From assembly GCA_025059045.1 (NCBI GenBank), contig JANXEA010000013.1, forward strand, positions 1 through 33,895: a stretch of 33,895 nucleotides of DNA, read 5' to 3'. The translations under genes were made by a program, and so were the position numbers. The notes under the pieces were generated by a model. It made no database searches, was not told the origin of the DNA, and worked only from the letters and a program-made list of their open reading frames with translations. Position 1 is the stretch's first letter. The number at the start of each line of letters is the position of its first letter. Origin of the DNA: Candidatus Bathyarchaeota archaeon (GTDB lineage Archaea; Thermoproteota; Bathyarchaeia; Bathyarchaeales; DTEX01). This document shows, piece after piece, positions 16,871-23,826 of this stretch.

Positions 16871-18007
16871 TTGACGGCTCAGCCTTTTACAGTTAAGTAT
16901 GTTATCCGAGCGAGATTCGAAGTTGAAGGGGTAGTTGAAAAACCTGACGTGATCGGCGCGGTATTTGGACAGACAGAAGGTCTTTTTGGAACAGAACTCG
17001 ACCTTAAAGAGCTGCAGAAATCTGGAAGAATAGGTAGGATCGAGATAAACTTGACGTCACAGAAGGATAGGACAACCGGTACAATAATGATACCTTCAAG
17101 CCTAGATAGGGTTTCAACAGCGATTATTGCGGCTAGTGTGGAAAGTATAGAGAGGATCGGTCCATGCTCTGCGGTTGTTAAACTTGAAAAGATTGAGGAT
17201 GTGAGAGAGACAAAAAGGAAGGCGATAATTGAGAGGGCGAAAGAGATTCTGCAGAATTGGAACCGTGAGATGCGGCCTGAAACAGAGGAGATATTTAGGG
17301 AAGTTTCTGACATTCTGAAAGTTTCGAAAGCTCAACAGTACGGTCCGGAAAAGCTGACGGCAGGCCCGGCTGTCGATTCTTCAAAAGAAATTATTATTGT
17401 TGAGGGAAGGGCGGATGTGATAAATCTTTTGAAGACGGGGATCGAGAATGTCATAGCGCTTGAAGGTGTGAAGGTTCCGGAAACAATTATAAAACTAACA
17501 AAGGAGAAAGAGGCAACAGCTTTTCTGGACGGCGATAGAGGCGGCGACTTAATCCTGAAAGAGCTACTACAGGTAACAAATATAAAGTATGTTGCAAGAG
17601 CACCTCCTGGAAAGGAGGTTGAGGATCTCACATCAAAGGAGATCGAAGAAGCTCTTAAAAGCAGGATTCCAGTCGAAGAGCTCGTAGAGAAAAAGAGGAA
17701 GAGAAAGAGGGTTCTCGTTCCACGCGAGATTGTGGATACCGTGAACAAGTTGGAGGGTACACTTGAAGCCATTCTGTTGAATGATGAGTTAAAAGAAATC
17801 GCCCGCCTTCCAGTCAGTGAGCTTGCTGAGAGATTAAAGGAATTTGAAGGCGTGAATACCGTGGTCTTTGATGGTGTAACAACTCAGAGGCTTGTTGACC
17901 TTGCAAGCGAAAAGAACATTAAGTTTCTAGTTTCAGCCCGTATATCGGATGTCATTAAGCATCCTCTCGGTGTGCATTTACTGACATTCGATGATGTGGC
18001 AGGCTAG
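16871..18007 (+). CDS. dnaG: Archaeal DnaG primase-like protein
   Basis: 378 residues. The N-terminal archaeal-specific region (KYVIRARFEVEGVVEKPDVIGAVFGQTEGL, here two segments each under twenty residues) precedes a Toprim core with IIIVEGRADVINLLK and FLDGDRGGDLI. In archaea DnaG is best known as a stable component of the RNA exosome that binds poly(A) RNA, and it shows primase activity in some species. TTG 16871 follows GAAAGGTG. Its TAG stop shares the tetramer CTAG (18004-18007) with the stop of the convergent polB gene, so the two transcripts must overlap. Confidence 0.93.
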   Translation: MTAQPFTVKYVIRARFEVEGVVEKPDVIGAVFGQTEGLFGTELDLKELQKSGRIGRIEINLTSQKDRTTGTIMIPSSLDRVSTAIIAASVESIERIGPCSAVVKLEKIEDVRETKRKAIIERAKEILQNWNREMRPETEEIFREVSDILKVSKAQQYGPEKLTAGPAVDSSKEIIIVEGRADVINLLKTGIENVIALEGVKVPETIIKLTKEKEATAFLDGDRGGDLILKELLQVTNIKYVARAPPGKEVEDLTSKEIEEALKSRIPVEELVEKKRKRKRVLVPREIVDTVNKLEGTLEAILLNDELKEIARLPVSELAERLKEFEGVNTVVFDGVTTQRLVDLASEKNIKFLVSARISDVIKHPLGVHLLTFDDVAG

Positions 18008-20391
18008 CCTAGGAAATCCGCCAAAGTTTTCGGTTTTCTTGTTGAATGCTTGGGGAGTATGTCCTCCTCCCTGACCCCGAACATGGATAGGATCCGCAGG
18101 GCCGCTGGGATCACTTGGTTAGCAATATAATATTCTACGTCGACCTCATCAAGGCTTGCCAGAATATGCGGCTTAGCTCTTTCATACAGTTTTCCAGAAC
18201 CTTGAACAATAACATAGCCGATCTTATCCCCAACCGAAAGAGACCAGCCTTCCTTCTCCAATAATCTTGCAGCCTCAACATGTGGAGCGTTAACCTCGTA
18301 CTCATCAAGGGGCTTCGTAAGGGTCTTCCAGATCACTAGATCAGATAATGGGATTTTTCGCTGTCTAAGTTTATTGATATACTCTTGAACGAACTCAACA
18401 GCCCTTCTTTCCGATCTCTCCCTTAATATAATGCGTAGCACATTTTCCTGAGTGTCTTTCGCAACATTCGCCCAGTCTCCTCTTACAACCTCTAAACCGA
18501 CAATGTCTAGACTCCCGTCCTCAAGAAGGCCGCAGTAACGCTTCTTTGCTTCGGTGAAGAAAATGCGGGTATAAAATTTATCTGGCTTGATCTCTAAGCC
18601 TGTGGTCTCTCTAATTATTCTACAAAGTCTGTCAACTTTTTCAGGGTCATTCATCACAAAGATGCTGTCTGTATCGCTATATATTACGTTAAGGCCTAGC
18701 TCTTCTGCTATTTTGATGCTGGTCGCTATCGTTTCTCGACCCCAGGCAGTTGTGGCTTCGGCGACAGGTTTTATAAACCACCTGGCCCCGATCCAACCTG
18801 CGTATCCATATGCTGCGTTCGTAATAACCTTGACCGCCTTCTCTCTGGCGCTTAGAAGCCGATACTCTGGACTTTCAGGCGACAAATCCTTTAACTTTCT
18901 CTTTACATTCTCTCTTACTGAAATCAGTCCTGATAATACCCTCTTATACAAGCCGGGCGGTCTCTTGCGGAACATATGCTTAACTTCAGGGGCTACATAA
19001 ACCTCGGAGGAATCAAAATGGCATGTGAGAGGAACATAAGTGTCTGGTGATATATTCTTCTCTATCATGATTGTCGGATACATAGATTTGAAGTCGAGAA
19101 CCACTATATTCTCATGTATGCCGGGTTTTGGTGCAAGTACCATGCCGCCAGCATACGGTACGTATGGTCTTTCAGTTCTTGCCGGTATAAGTTCACCCAT
19201 CTTAAAAGATTCCCTAATGATATACCATTCTATTCTGAAGCCTACTGCAGCCTTTCCAATCTGATCTAAGGGTATCCCGACAAGCTTTGACAGTTCTAAT
19301 GAATATTCGAACAGTTTTTCAAATATGCCCAGTAAGCATTCGGCCGCTTCAGAGGAGAATTGTAGCAAATCCCTTTTTCTCGAGGGGTTGTCCCAGTACA
19401 CTGAAAATTCCGCTTCTTCAATAACCGTCCACTCGCTCATCCTTTTTACACCTAGAAAGTCTGCCATGCTCTCAAGGGTCTTAAGTTTTAGTTCAGGAAA
19501 CTCGTCAAAAAAATCGTGTGTATCCATTCCGATTCTGCCAGTTATTGAGATGTGGCCATAAACGCTTAGATGCGGCAGCCCACCAGCTCTGTCAATAATG
19601 AACTTTATCCCCAGCGCATCTGCTCTGTTCTGCAGGTATTGCCAATGACGCCGATTACTCTCATATCCGATAATGATGTCCGGATCAAAATTCTTGATAA
19701 AATTTATGAAGTCCATTAGTATCTCAGCGTCGTTATGATCGCGTGCAGTAAACTGTTTCCTCTCGCCTGTGTTGGTAGATGCAGCGATAACTACTACAGG
19801 ATCTCTTTGCGGTTTAGGCGTCCCCTTTGGGCAATAATAAATTGGGAAGAAGCTTAGCACCCTGAGGTGTGGGATGTCTTCTCTTTCCATAGGCTTCGGT
19901 GTTGACTTTGCAATGTATACTTTTTCAGCTTGGACTTTTATGAGCCTCTCTTCTTCGGCCTCAACTTGAAGCCAGCTGCATGGTCTTATATCATTGTCTA
20001 TGAGGTATCGCATCGAATAACGAATATCATCTTCTAAGCATTTTTCCACACCGTCAATCTTTGAAAGTTGAATCGCATACTTGGAAACTACGTCTGGATC
20101 TTGACAGTAAACCTTTATGGCGTTAACAGGTTGTCCAAATAGGCGGCGTGAAACTATCTCTATGCCTGAAATGAATGGAAAATCATCACTTAATTTTTGT
20201 ACTCTTTCAAGAATCTCCTGAGGTTCTCTATTCTGCTCTATGACCAAATAAAAATAAGCGGAAAAATTTCTATCTATTACCAGAACCCGTTTTCCTTCCT
20301 CATCTATTCCCCACAACCAAATCTCTGCCTTTCTAGAATCCTTATCCACCTCATAATTTATGTCTAGTAGCCAAAAACTGACTCTTTCCAT
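18004..20391 (-). CDS. polB: Family B DNA polymerase with degenerate exonuclease motifs
   Basis: 795 residues from ATG 20391. The polymerase motifs are intact: motif A DFKSMYPTIM (Asp433), motif B KVITNAAYG (Lys521-Gly529), motif C YSDTDS (Asp573, Asp575). The 3'-5' exonuclease motifs are not: Exo I is LSFFPIYY where active enzymes have LSFDIEVY; Exo II is GYESNRRHW instead of GYNSNxFDW; Exo III is FSSEA instead of YxxDD. It should therefore polymerise without proofreading. KTLADFLG at the C-terminus is a plausible PCNA-binding box. ATG 20391 is preferred to a start at 20484, because a TATA box (about 20418-20428) puts transcription initiation almost at this codon. It faces dnaG. Confidence 0.92.
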   Translation of the reverse strand: MERVSFWLLDINYEVDKDSRKAEIWLWGIDEEGKRVLVIDRNFSAYFYLVIEQNREPQEILERVQKLSDDFPFISGIEIVSRRLFGQPVNAIKVYCQDPDVVSKYAIQLSKIDGVEKCLEDDIRYSMRYLIDNDIRPCSWLQVEAEEERLIKVQAEKVYIAKSTPKPMEREDIPHLRVLSFFPIYYCPKGTPKPQRDPVVVIAASTNTGERKQFTARDHNDAEILMDFINFIKNFDPDIIIGYESNRRHWQYLQNRADALGIKFIIDRAGGLPHLSVYGHISITGRIGMDTHDFFDEFPELKLKTLESMADFLGVKRMSEWTVIEEAEFSVYWDNPSRKRDLLQFSSEAAECLLGIFEKLFEYSLELSKLVGIPLDQIGKAAVGFRIEWYIIRESFKMGELIPARTERPYVPYAGGMVLAPKPGIHENIVVLDFKSMYPTIMIEKNISPDTYVPLTCHFDSSEVYVAPEVKHMFRKRPPGLYKRVLSGLISVRENVKRKLKDLSPESPEYRLLSAREKAVKVITNAAYGYAGWIGARWFIKPVAEATTAWGRETIATSIKIAEELGLNVIYSDTDSIFVMNDPEKVDRLCRIIRETTGLEIKPDKFYTRIFFTEAKKRYCGLLEDGSLDIVGLEVVRGDWANVAKDTQENVLRIILRERSERRAVEFVQEYINKLRQRKIPLSDLVIWKTLTKPLDEYEVNAPHVEAARLLEKEGWSLSVGDKIGYVIVQGSGKLYERAKPHILASLDEVDVEYYIANQVIPAALRILSMFGVREEDILPKHSTRKPKTLADFLG

Positions 20392-20416
20392 TTTATAAGA
20401 CGCCTTCCCATCCACT

Positions 20417-20429
20417 GTATACAATAAAT
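20417..20429 (-). promoter_or_regulatory. Promoter of polB (leaderless)
   Basis: Minus strand ATTTATTGTATAC covers two TATA registers centred at 20424 and 20420, predicting initiation between 20398 and 20394, next to ATG 20391. Confidence 0.45.
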
Positions 20430-20455
20430 GGAATAATGTTAAAAGAAGATTTCGG

Positions 20456-20470
20456 ATGTTTTTATTTATG
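20456..20470 (+). promoter_or_regulatory. Promoter of proC
   Basis: GATGTTTTTATTTAT, centred near 20464, predicts a start near 20490 and a short leader with AGGATGG before the proC ATG. Confidence 0.4.
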
Positions 20471-20521
20471 TCATCAAGATACAATTCAATCGGGATTTTC
20501 TAACACCAGGATGGAAAAGTC

Positions 20522-21319
20522 ATGAATGTCGGCATAATAGGCGCCGGAGTAATAGGAAGCGCCATAGCGAAAGCGTTAATCGCAAGCAGCTTTGTTGAGG
20601 TGGTCATCGTCTCCGACAAGCTTGCTGCAAGATTAAGTGATTTGGAGAAGATTGGAGCAAAAGTTTCAATGGACAATAAACTGGTTGCAAAGAGATCTGA
20701 CGCCATTATAATAAGCGTGAAGCCTAATAATGTAGGAGAGGTTCTAGAAGAGGTTCGGAATGAGGCGGGAGAGAAACTTATTATATCTGTTGCTGCAGGT
20801 GTTAGGCTTAAATTTCTAAAGAAAATTGTTCCTGAGGGAAGATTTATAAGGGCTATGCCTAATATCGGGGTCACGATGCGCCAGTCCTTTACGGCGTATT
20901 GTGTAGATGAGGATGTAGGGCCTAGAGAAAGGGAGATTGCCGAAAAAATACTCAGCGTTTTCGGTAGAGTTGTACAGGTAGAAGAACGCTACATGGACGT
21001 GGTGACAGCTCTTAGCGGCTGTTCTCCCGCATATTTATCGATGATAGTCGACGCTATGGTCGATGCGGCTGAACAGTTTGGGCTATCTAGAGATCTAGCG
21101 CTTAACTCCCTCGCACAAACCATGATAGGAACAGGGATGCTTATTCTGGAAGGAGGTAAGAGTCCATCAGAGATAATAAGCATGGTGGCAACGCCGGGAG
21201 GCGTAACAGAAGAGGGTCTTAATGTATTGAAAAGATATCCGGTAAAAGAGGCTCTTGCTAAAACAATTGAGGTGGGAGTTAGAAAGGCCCAAGCATTATC
21301 TCTCAGCCTAGGTGAGTAG
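20522..21319 (+). CDS. proC: Pyrroline-5-carboxylate reductase
   Basis: 265 residues, the normal ProC length. NVGIIGAGVIGSAIA (2-16) is the NAD(P)H-binding glycine motif. IRAMPNIG and the C-terminal signature ALSGCSPAY plus ATPGGVTEEGL carry the substrate site. It reduces 1-pyrroline-5-carboxylate to proline, the last step of proline synthesis, in the cytoplasm. ATG 20522 lies behind AGGATGGAA. It is divergent from polB and ends 5 bases before the stop of the convergent NMN adenylyltransferase gene. No proA or proB is nearby. Confidence 0.93.
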   Translation: MNVGIIGAGVIGSAIAKALIASSFVEVVIVSDKLAARLSDLEKIGAKVSMDNKLVAKRSDAIIISVKPNNVGEVLEEVRNEAGEKLIISVAAGVRLKFLKKIVPEGRFIRAMPNIGVTMRQSFTAYCVDEDVGPREREIAEKILSVFGRVVQVEERYMDVVTALSGCSPAYLSMIVDAMVDAAEQFGLSRDLALNSLAQTMIGTGMLILEGGKSPSEIISMVATPGGVTEEGLNVLKRYPVKEALAKTIEVGVRKAQALSLSLGE

Positions 21320-21324
21320 TTAAT

Positions 21325-21876
21325 CTACGCTTTATCGCTCTTGGCTAGGTCGCGAAGCCTCTCAACCCCTTTTATTTCTCTAATATACCTCGCTACGCTC
21401 CTTGGCAGGAGGTCTTCCCATCCCCAGTCATTTAGCATTCTCTGCCTTATCTCCGTCGCTGAACATAACTCTCTCTGGAAGAACGGGATGGGCTTTGTTA
21501 TGAACCCGGCTTCAATAAATAGTCTTCTGGTTAAAGGCTCATTTGAATACACTACATCAAATTTTGGGACAAGTGAGCATACGTGGGAGACCCATATGCT
21601 ATGTATTTTCAAGTCCATGACAGGTATTATATAGTATCTTGACGGATCAACTCCAGCCTCGTTGAGGGCTAGTCTAATCATAAAGATTCTTTCTCCAGAT
21701 GTGAACGGGTTCCTTAAAGTGTGACTTTGCAAAGCGCTTCCAACCATTATAATAACCTCGGACGCCTCTCCAAGTATGTGTTTGACCGCCTCCAGATGGC
21801 CAAGATGAAAGGGTTGAAAACGTCCAGGATAGAGGCCCCTTTCAAAGTTCTTATTGCCTTCCGAAGGAAAGTGCAA
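21325..21876 (-). CDS. nadM: Nicotinamide-nucleotide adenylyltransferase (archaeal NMNAT)
   Basis: 183 residues. GLYPGRFQPFHLGHLEAV near residue 14 has the nucleotidyltransferase GxFxPxHxGH motif, and CSATEIRQRM near residue 140 corresponds to the ISGTEIR motif. It joins NMN and ATP to NAD+. The family usually begins just before the GRFQPFH motif, yet no start codon lies there in frame; the TTG at 21876 with an upstream GAGGGGAAG is the best choice and adds about 12 residues. The gene converges on proC. Confidence 0.9.
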   Translation of the reverse strand: MHFPSEGNKNFERGLYPGRFQPFHLGHLEAVKHILGEASEVIIMVGSALQSHTLRNPFTSGERIFMIRLALNEAGVDPSRYYIIPVMDLKIHSIWVSHVCSLVPKFDVVYSNEPLTRRLFIEAGFITKPIPFFQRELCSATEIRQRMLNDWGWEDLLPRSVARYIREIKGVERLRDLAKSDKA

Positions 21877-21928
21877 TTTTTTCGGCTTCCCCTCTTATTT
21901 TAGCTAAAACAAAGAGTGCATCTAGAAT

Positions 21929-23038
21929 TTATCTATTTTCTGTTGTTTGTCGGCTTATGTTGATTCCTGCCTCGGCCCAAATCCTGCATGTTCCCTCAAT
22001 GCTGACCATGCATGCGCCCATTGGATTTTGAGGGGTGCAAGATTTCATGAATAGCGGGCATTCGATTGGCTTTATTCTTCCGACTATTACAAGGTTGCAT
22101 TTGCATCCTGGTCTGAGATCCGCTCCCTCTTCTATTTTCATCCCGTATTTGATGTGAGCATCAAAGTTCTCATATTCCCCTTTTAGAGAGAATTTTGATG
22201 ATGGTATGACACCTAGGCCACGCCACTTGCCATTTTCGATATTGAAAACCTTCCGCATAACATTTTGGGCCTTAATATTCCCTTCATATCTTACTGCCCT
22301 TGTATATTCGTTTTCAAGTCTGCTTTCCCCCTCAGACAATTGTCTAAGGATCATGAAAATCGCGATGAGTATGTCTGTGGGCTCAAACCCTGCTATAACG
22401 GTTGGGATCCCGTATTGCTCAGGGAAGATTTGATATGGTTTTAAGCCTATCACTGTACTCACGTGACCTGGAGCTATAAATCCGTTAAGCATGAGATCCT
22501 TTGTCTCGGCTAACAGCTTCATAGCGGGCGGTATGAGACGATGCGATATTAGGAAGGAAAAATTTTTCGGAGGTTTGCCTAAAATCTCTACTGCGGTGGA
22601 CGGCGCTGTAGTCTCAAATCCGACGGCTAAAAAAACGAATTGCTTATCGGGGTCTTTCTTAGCTATTTTAATAGCGTCGGAGAGACTGTAAACGACTCTG
22701 ACTTCTGCCCCCCTCGCCTTCGCATCTAAGAGCGACAATTCAGATCCTGGGACCCTGACGACGTCACCGAAGGTTAATATCCCCACGCCTTCTAGTGATA
22801 TTTTGATGGCTTCATCGATCTCGGATGATGGAACAATGCAAACTGGGCATCCCGGGCCTGCTATAACTTCAACTGTCGGAGGTAAGAGTGCGCGTAGCCC
22901 AAAATGTGTGATGACCCATTCATGAGTGCCGCATACATGGCAGATTTTTATTATTTCATCTTTAGGTGCAAGCTCACGGAGTCTTTCAGATAACTGTCTT
23001 ACAAATGAGGGGTCTCTATACCCGAATGTCAGGGTCAT
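21929..23038 (-). CDS. hypD: Hydrogenase maturation factor HypD
   Basis: 369 residues. CHVCGTHEW (33-41) holds the conserved CxxC and the GTHEW motif, followed by GPGCPVC. The C-terminal cysteines (CKC, ECPLFMKSC, CMVSIEGTC) bind the [4Fe-4S] cluster. HypD with HypC is the scaffold on which the Fe(CN)2CO group of [NiFe] hydrogenase is assembled. A TATA box 26 bases upstream makes ATG 23038 leaderless. It has its own promoter, and the gap to hypC contains an opposite-strand micro-gene, so it is not in a simple hypFCD operon. Confidence 0.95.
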   Translation of the reverse strand: MTLTFGYRDPSFVRQLSERLRELAPKDEIIKICHVCGTHEWVITHFGLRALLPPTVEVIAGPGCPVCIVPSSEIDEAIKISLEGVGILTFGDVVRVPGSELSLLDAKARGAEVRVVYSLSDAIKIAKKDPDKQFVFLAVGFETTAPSTAVEILGKPPKNFSFLISHRLIPPAMKLLAETKDLMLNGFIAPGHVSTVIGLKPYQIFPEQYGIPTVIAGFEPTDILIAIFMILRQLSEGESRLENEYTRAVRYEGNIKAQNVMRKVFNIENGKWRGLGVIPSSKFSLKGEYENFDAHIKYGMKIEEGADLRPGCKCNLVIVGRIKPIECPLFMKSCTPQNPMGACMVSIEGTCRIWAEAGINISRQTTENR

Positions 23039-23060
23039 AATGATTCATTGGTGAATCTCT

Positions 23061-23070
23061 GTATTTATCT
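23061..23070 (-). promoter_or_regulatory. Promoter of hypD (leaderless)
   Basis: Minus strand AGATAAATAC is centred at 23066, about 27 bases before the hypD ATG. Confidence 0.55.
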
Positions 23071-23289
23071 TATTACATCTTTTAATCATCGTTGTTTTTT
23101 GGCTTATCATTAGATGAGGCGTTAGTGTGGACGTCTATCTGACTGTTTTATTCTTAATTTGCTTTTCGATGCATGATTTTGTATTTTTATTCTTGAATAG
23201 GATTAAATTTATACTGTAATTCTCCTTCAGGTAAAAATTAAATCTTTAATTCGAAGAAAAACTTTTTTTGTCCCTTCGCTTCCTTCATA
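23071..23289. other. AT-rich intergenic region between hypD and the Glu/Trp gene
   Basis: These bases are strongly AT-rich, with several T-runs and a short dyad (AATTAAATCTTTAATT, near 23237-23252). It is the divergent control region of hypD (-) and the micro-gene (+). No ORF or RNA gene is recognisable. Confidence 0.4.
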
Positions 23290-23300
23290 AAGATTTATTT
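23290..23300 (+). promoter_or_regulatory. Promoter of the Glu/Trp micro-gene
   Basis: AAGATTTATTT is a good TATA element centred near 23297. It predicts initiation near 23323 and a 19-base leader that carries AAGGTG. Confidence 0.55.
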
Positions 23301-23341
23301 GGATGTCCTGTAAGAATCAAGACCCCTATAAGGTGTCATGT

Positions 23342-23467
23342 ATGTCGAGAAAGAAGCCTTCACTGGATGAGGAAGAGGAAGAGTGGGAAGAAGAGGAACC
23401 TGAAGAAGAATGGGAGGAAGAGTGGGAAGAAGAGGAAGAGTGGGAAGAAGAAGAGGAAGAGTGGTGA
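23342..23467 (+). CDS. 41-residue acidic Glu/Trp repeat protein, unknown
   Basis: The short ORF opens with MSRKKPSLD and then consists almost wholly of Glu runs broken by Trp at residues 15, 24, 28, 34 and 41, with one Pro at 20 and Trp as the last residue before TGA. The blocks are of the type EEEEEW and EEEW. Support for expression: a strong TATA box, AAGGTG six bases before the ATG, a stop immediately after the last repeat, and a T-rich tract downstream. Two other frames read through the same purine tract as Lys/Gly/Ser-rich or antisense Phe-rich sequence, and these have no start signals. I recognise no family. It lies between hypC and hypD on the opposite strand. Confidence 0.55.
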   Translation: MSRKKPSLDEEEEEWEEEEPEEEWEEEWEEEEEWEEEEEEW

Positions 23468-23510
23468 ATCCACCCTCATCCGCAGAATAAATGGAGAACC
23501 GTAGATACCC

Positions 23511-23532
23511 ACTCCTTTTCCCCTTTTTATTT
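23511..23532 (+). terminator. Pyrimidine/T-rich tract after the Glu/Trp gene
   Basis: CTCCTTTTCCCCTTTTTATTTG, 45 bases after the stop, is a plausible archaeal T-run terminator for the plus-strand micro-gene. No hairpin is needed in archaea and none is seen. Confidence 0.35.
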
Positions 23533-23555
23533 GAAAGAATATTCTCAACTTCTCT

Positions 23556-23792
23556 TTATCTTGTTCCACTATTAGTGCTGCGGTTCAATATTTCTTTCCA
23601 AAGTCTTAAAGTTTCCTTTGCCTCTTTTTCGTCAAGGACTTGGATCGCATATCCCGCATGGACTAACACATAGTCGCCGACTTTTGTATCGACAAGCATG
23701 ATGTTTGCTTCCTTGGTCACGCCGCCTCCGAAATCGACGATGGCGATGTGGTTTTTAATGGAGACAACTTTAGCGGGGATTGCTAAACACAT
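23556..23792 (-). CDS. hypC: Hydrogenase maturation chaperone HypC
   Basis: 78 residues starting MCLAIPAKV, the HypC signature; Cys2 carries the iron ligand during cofactor transfer. The small OB-like barrel continues through VGDYVLVHAGYAI. HypC carries the Fe(CN)2CO unit with HypD and escorts the large-subunit precursor. It lies 34 bases after hypF on the same strand, which indicates cotranscription. Its 3' end faces the Glu/Trp gene. Confidence 0.94.
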   Translation of the reverse strand: MCLAIPAKVVSIKNHIAIVDFGGGVTKEANIMLVDTKVGDYVLVHAGYAIQVLDEKEAKETLRLWKEILNRSTNSGTR

Positions 23793-23826
23793 GCTAACCG
23801 AGCATGTAATGGAGGATGGGGGATAA

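Noticed and set aside
23366-23466. Purine tract read as a simple microsatellite only
   Set aside because: The unit is irregular, the frame is kept throughout, and start and stop signals fit one coding frame; a coding origin explains it better, though not certainly.
23268-23504. 78-codon plus-strand ORF rich in Lys/Gly/Ser across the purine tract
   Set aside because: It is another frame of the Glu/Trp gene; it has no ribosome site, and the promoter predicted for the micro-gene lies inside it.
23360-23569. Minus-strand ORF rich in Phe/Leu over the same tract
   Set aside because: It is the antisense reading of GAA/GAG repeats, with no start signals, and overlaps the end of hypC.
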